From positions 1 through 29,434 of the forward strand of contig JAPFFF010000237.1 in the NCBI GenBank assembly GCA_039105265.1: a stretch of 29,434 nt of DNA, read 5' to 3'. Position numbers and translations under genes: made by a program. Below the pieces are notes generated by a model, which worked only from the letters and a program-made list of their open reading frames with translations, searched no databases and was not told the DNA's origin. Every line of letters begins with the position of its first letter. Position 1 is the first letter of the stretch. The DNA comes from Tritrichomonas musculus (Eukaryota; Parabasalia; Tritrichomonadida; Tritrichomonadidae). Shown in pieces: positions 27,324-29,434 of the stretch.

Positions 27324-28754
27324 TTAATCAGTGTCAGAATCAGATTGGTGAGTTTTGAATGATGCTTCTTTGATACCTTCCAAATCTTTATCTTCATCAT
27401 ATTCATCATCAACATCATTATCAGAGAATTGTGAAATGCTAGTAGGCGCCAATATTCCTTTTGATGGTGCATGATACTCATTTAACGGATAGCCATTATT
27501 TTCAACGTCATAATCGTTAAGCCCTTGATCATTATCAAATCGTGATGACGATTTTCTAAGGAAGAAATTCTGATTACTAGATTTGTATTTCTGATCAAAT
27601 TGCGAACTGATCAATTCTATATTAACATGTGCAGGCGTTTTATAACGGCCATTGACGATTACATCTTTTTCTTCGGGATTTTCATCACCATTTTGATTGT
27701 TGTTGTTGTTATTTGTGCTGTTGTCATGATCGTTATTATTATTGTTGTTATTGTTATTATTATTTGTAGTTGAATTAGAGTTATTATTATTATTATTATT
27801 TTGATTTGTATTACTACTACTTCCACCATTATGGTGACGATGATGATGTCTACGATGCCTTCTCCGACGAGAAGCACATAAATAAGTTAATGCAAACATC
27901 ACTAAAGCAAGAAAAACAATGCATGCGACAACCAATGCTGAAATTGTTGATTTAGAGACTTTTGGATGCTTTTTTTCTCCAACTATATAAATCGGAGTAG
28001 TTGATTTAAGAAAATCACTATATTTATATGATGGCTTTTCATCGCCAGAAGATGACATTTTTATGTTGACAAAATGATTTTTTCGGATATTTTTTCCTGT
28101 AACAATTTTTATAAAAGCTGGCACTGATAATGTTCTGTCAAAATGACCTTTATTGGTTGCATTAACATCAGCATCTGAATTTGTTAATATCCTTAAATAA
28201 TCATCACCAAGCGAGTAATTTACAGCATATGTGATAGGCAATTGTGCGGTATTAAAGTAACAAAATGTTGAATCGTTTAAAAAATTCGAAGCTTTTAATG
28301 TAAAACTTCTAGTTACTGTGTTTGAAACATATCTGTACGTACAATCTTTTGGAAAGTCAATTGTTGCATAAGATATTGAAGTTGGTTGAAGTGCAAGCAT
28401 TTGAACAGTGCCTGTATATTCACCAAAGTAAATTCCAATTTTTGGACCGCCTTCTTCCATTGGTTGCATATTTATTTGTTTACCAGATTGATCATAGGTA
28501 ATTACATTCAGTAAAACATTTTTCCAATTTCTCATTAAAACCAATCCATATGGGTTATTAAATACAACATATTTTTGTTCTCCTTGCTCTAAATTTAATG
28601 TTCCTTCGGACATTGAAATATTGGAATCTGTATCAGATAAGCTTATAAACGAAATTTGCTGTCTTGGATGAAATAAGTTTTTTTTCAATTTATTACTAGC
28701 TTTGCTTATAGCTAAAGTAATTTGAAAAAATATAGCGATTGCAAGTATTATCAT
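27324..28754 (-). CDS. Type I membrane (surface) protein with poly-Asn cytoplasmic tail
   Basis: Hypothetical surface protein. A hydrophobic N-terminus (MIILAIAIFFQITLAIS) fits a signal peptide. The ectodomain of about 250 residues is beta-rich by appearance (YVVFNNPYGLVLMRNW, IGIYFGEYTGTVQMLALQP) with several N-x-S/T sites. One transmembrane helix lies at about 269-292 (ISALVVACIVFLALVMFAL), followed at once by a basic/His stop-transfer (RRRRHRRHHHRHH). The tail of about 170 residues has Asn/Ser homopolymer runs (the ATT/GTT-rich DNA at 27700-27800), then a Tyr/Asn-rich and acidic end with possible sorting signals such as NNGYPLNEY. No adhesin or enzyme family is recognised. The tail is long compared with many protist surface proteins. 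Confidence 0.82.
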   Translation of the reverse strand: MIILAIAIFFQITLAISKASNKLKKNLFHPRQQISFISLSDTDSNISMSEGTLNLEQGEQKYVVFNNPYGLVLMRNWKNVLLNVITYDQSGKQINMQPMEEGGPKIGIYFGEYTGTVQMLALQPTSISYATIDFPKDCTYRYVSNTVTRSFTLKASNFLNDSTFCYFNTAQLPITYAVNYSLGDDYLRILTNSDADVNATNKGHFDRTLSVPAFIKIVTGKNIRKNHFVNIKMSSSGDEKPSYKYSDFLKSTTPIYIVGEKKHPKVSKSTISALVVACIVFLALVMFALTYLCASRRRRHRRHHHRHHNGGSSSNTNQNNNNNNNSNSTTNNNNNNNNNNNDHDNSTNNNNNNQNGDENPEEKDVIVNGRYKTPAHVNIELISSQFDQKYKSSNQNFFLRKSSSRFDNDQGLNDYDVENNGYPLNEYHAPSKGILAPTSISQFSDNDVDDEYDEDKDLEGIKEASFKTHQSDSDTD

Positions 28755-29271
28755 ATCTGTTAATTATAAGTTTACTTAGCAAATGCTCATCGTTTAAAAA
28801 GATATTATATATTAATATCTTGTAATATTATTAATTAAAAGCTGATATAAAAAATATAATATTTATTTATTATTATTTATATTTTATTTATCATAATATA
28901 AATAAATATATTTAAAGATTAGAAAGATAAACATAAAAACCAATTTTTTTTTATAAATCTTTTTGATTGAATGTTTCCATTCAATAATATAAAACTTTTT
29001 ATAAAGTAAAATAAAAAAAAAAGATTTTTATCTTTTTATTAGGTTTTTTGATATTGTATTAAACTTATTATAATTCTTCAATTATTTATAATGATAAAAA
29101 ACCATTTAACATAAGATGTAATTATTTTTATTTTGAATAGGTATATTCATTTTTTTACACAAAAATTATTTTCATCAAATCTTATTTATGCTCTATTGCA
29201 GTGCAATTTTTTTAAAAAAATATAAATTATTTACAGTGGAAATAAAATGACGATAAAATTTAATACGATTA
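28755..29271. other. Very AT-rich intergenic DNA
   Basis: No gene seen. It should contain the surface-protein promoter at its left end; the minus-strand leader TTGCTAAGTAAACTT precedes that start without a clear initiator motif. Confidence 0.5.
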
Positions 29272-29434
29272 ACTTTTTGAATATTAACAATTTAATTAGC
29301 GGGGTAATCATACAGAATTGCCAAAAATGATCATTTATAACATCATTCATCAATTTTCTGACCTATACGCCAAAAAACAACTTGTATCCAGGTATTAATG
29401 CTATATAAATATAAAATAAAAAATAAAACAGCCT
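29272..29434 (+). CDS. Possible 5' end of a gene running off the window
   Basis: ACTTTTTGAAT at 29272-29282, the motif found before the GH47-like and ABCA genes, is followed by ATG at 29327. This opens a frame of 23 codons (MIIYNIIHQFSDLYAKKQLV, then SRY and TAA). The sequence CCAG followed by GTATTAATG could be a splice donor, and AAAACAG just before the last three bases an acceptor. That would make an intron of about 40 nt similar in its GTAT start to trichomonad introns. The encoded peptide resembles the helical start of ankyrin proteins only vaguely. Speculative. Confidence 0.28.

Overview
The window looks like nuclear DNA of an AT-rich, gene-dense, largely intron-poor protist that uses the standard genetic code. 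A parabasalid (trichomonad, Tritrichomonas-like) is my best guess. I infer this from family content: ankyrin proteins of trichomonad style, a half-size ABCA transporter, a small BET protein, Sel1-repeat relics, pogo-type and TA-flanked DNA transposon debris, and short 5' leaders with initiator-like ACTTTTT elements. No ribosomal or mitochondrial marker is present to settle it.

Layout. 66-1722 (minus) is an ankyrin gene with an acidic tail; its coding frame is interrupted three times, each time at an ankyrin-repeat boundary. 2274-5431 holds no genes: it is a nest of TA-flanked inverted-repeat elements. 5537-6302 (plus) is an ankyrin/Cys-rich gene with one interruption, also at a repeat boundary. 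6725-7975 is a MYST histone acetyltransferase and 8354-8791 a single C2-domain protein, followed by a heptad-repeat gene relic. 9360-10916 (minus) is a Dicer-like protein with two RNase III domains, the second apparently dead. 11061-12470 (minus) is a secreted thioredoxin/PDI-like protein. 12790-13515 is a BET bromodomain protein, 13801-14439 a Mediator MED4 candidate, and 14669-15991 (minus) an intact pogo/Tigger-like transposase. 16221-17453 is a type II membrane GH47-like protein that lacks key GH47 features. 18210-19150 is obscure purine-rich DNA with an orphan frame. 19499-19936 (minus) is a PX-domain protein and 20441-21021 a decayed PARG-like pseudogene. 22124-24454 is an ABCA half transporter. 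24595-26570 is a graveyard of Sel1-repeat fragments and unassigned frames. 27324-28754 (minus) is a type I surface protein with a poly-Asn tail. A possible gene start lies at the right edge.

How the genes fit together. MYST, BET and MED4 form a loose set of chromatin/transcription functions (acetylate, read, recruit), though they are not one transcription unit. The Dicer-like gene points to small-RNA biology. PDI, GH47-like, ABCA, PX and the surface protein belong to the endomembrane or cell surface. I found no RNA genes, CRISPR arrays or recognisable virus-like elements.

The strongest leads are the half-dead Dicer, the BET bromodomain with His in place of the acetyl-lysine-reading Asn, the GH47-like pseudoenzyme, the ankyrin genes interrupted at repeat boundaries without usable GT-AG sites, and the stack of TA-flanked elements. 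All homology calls are from motifs read by eye; no database search was run.
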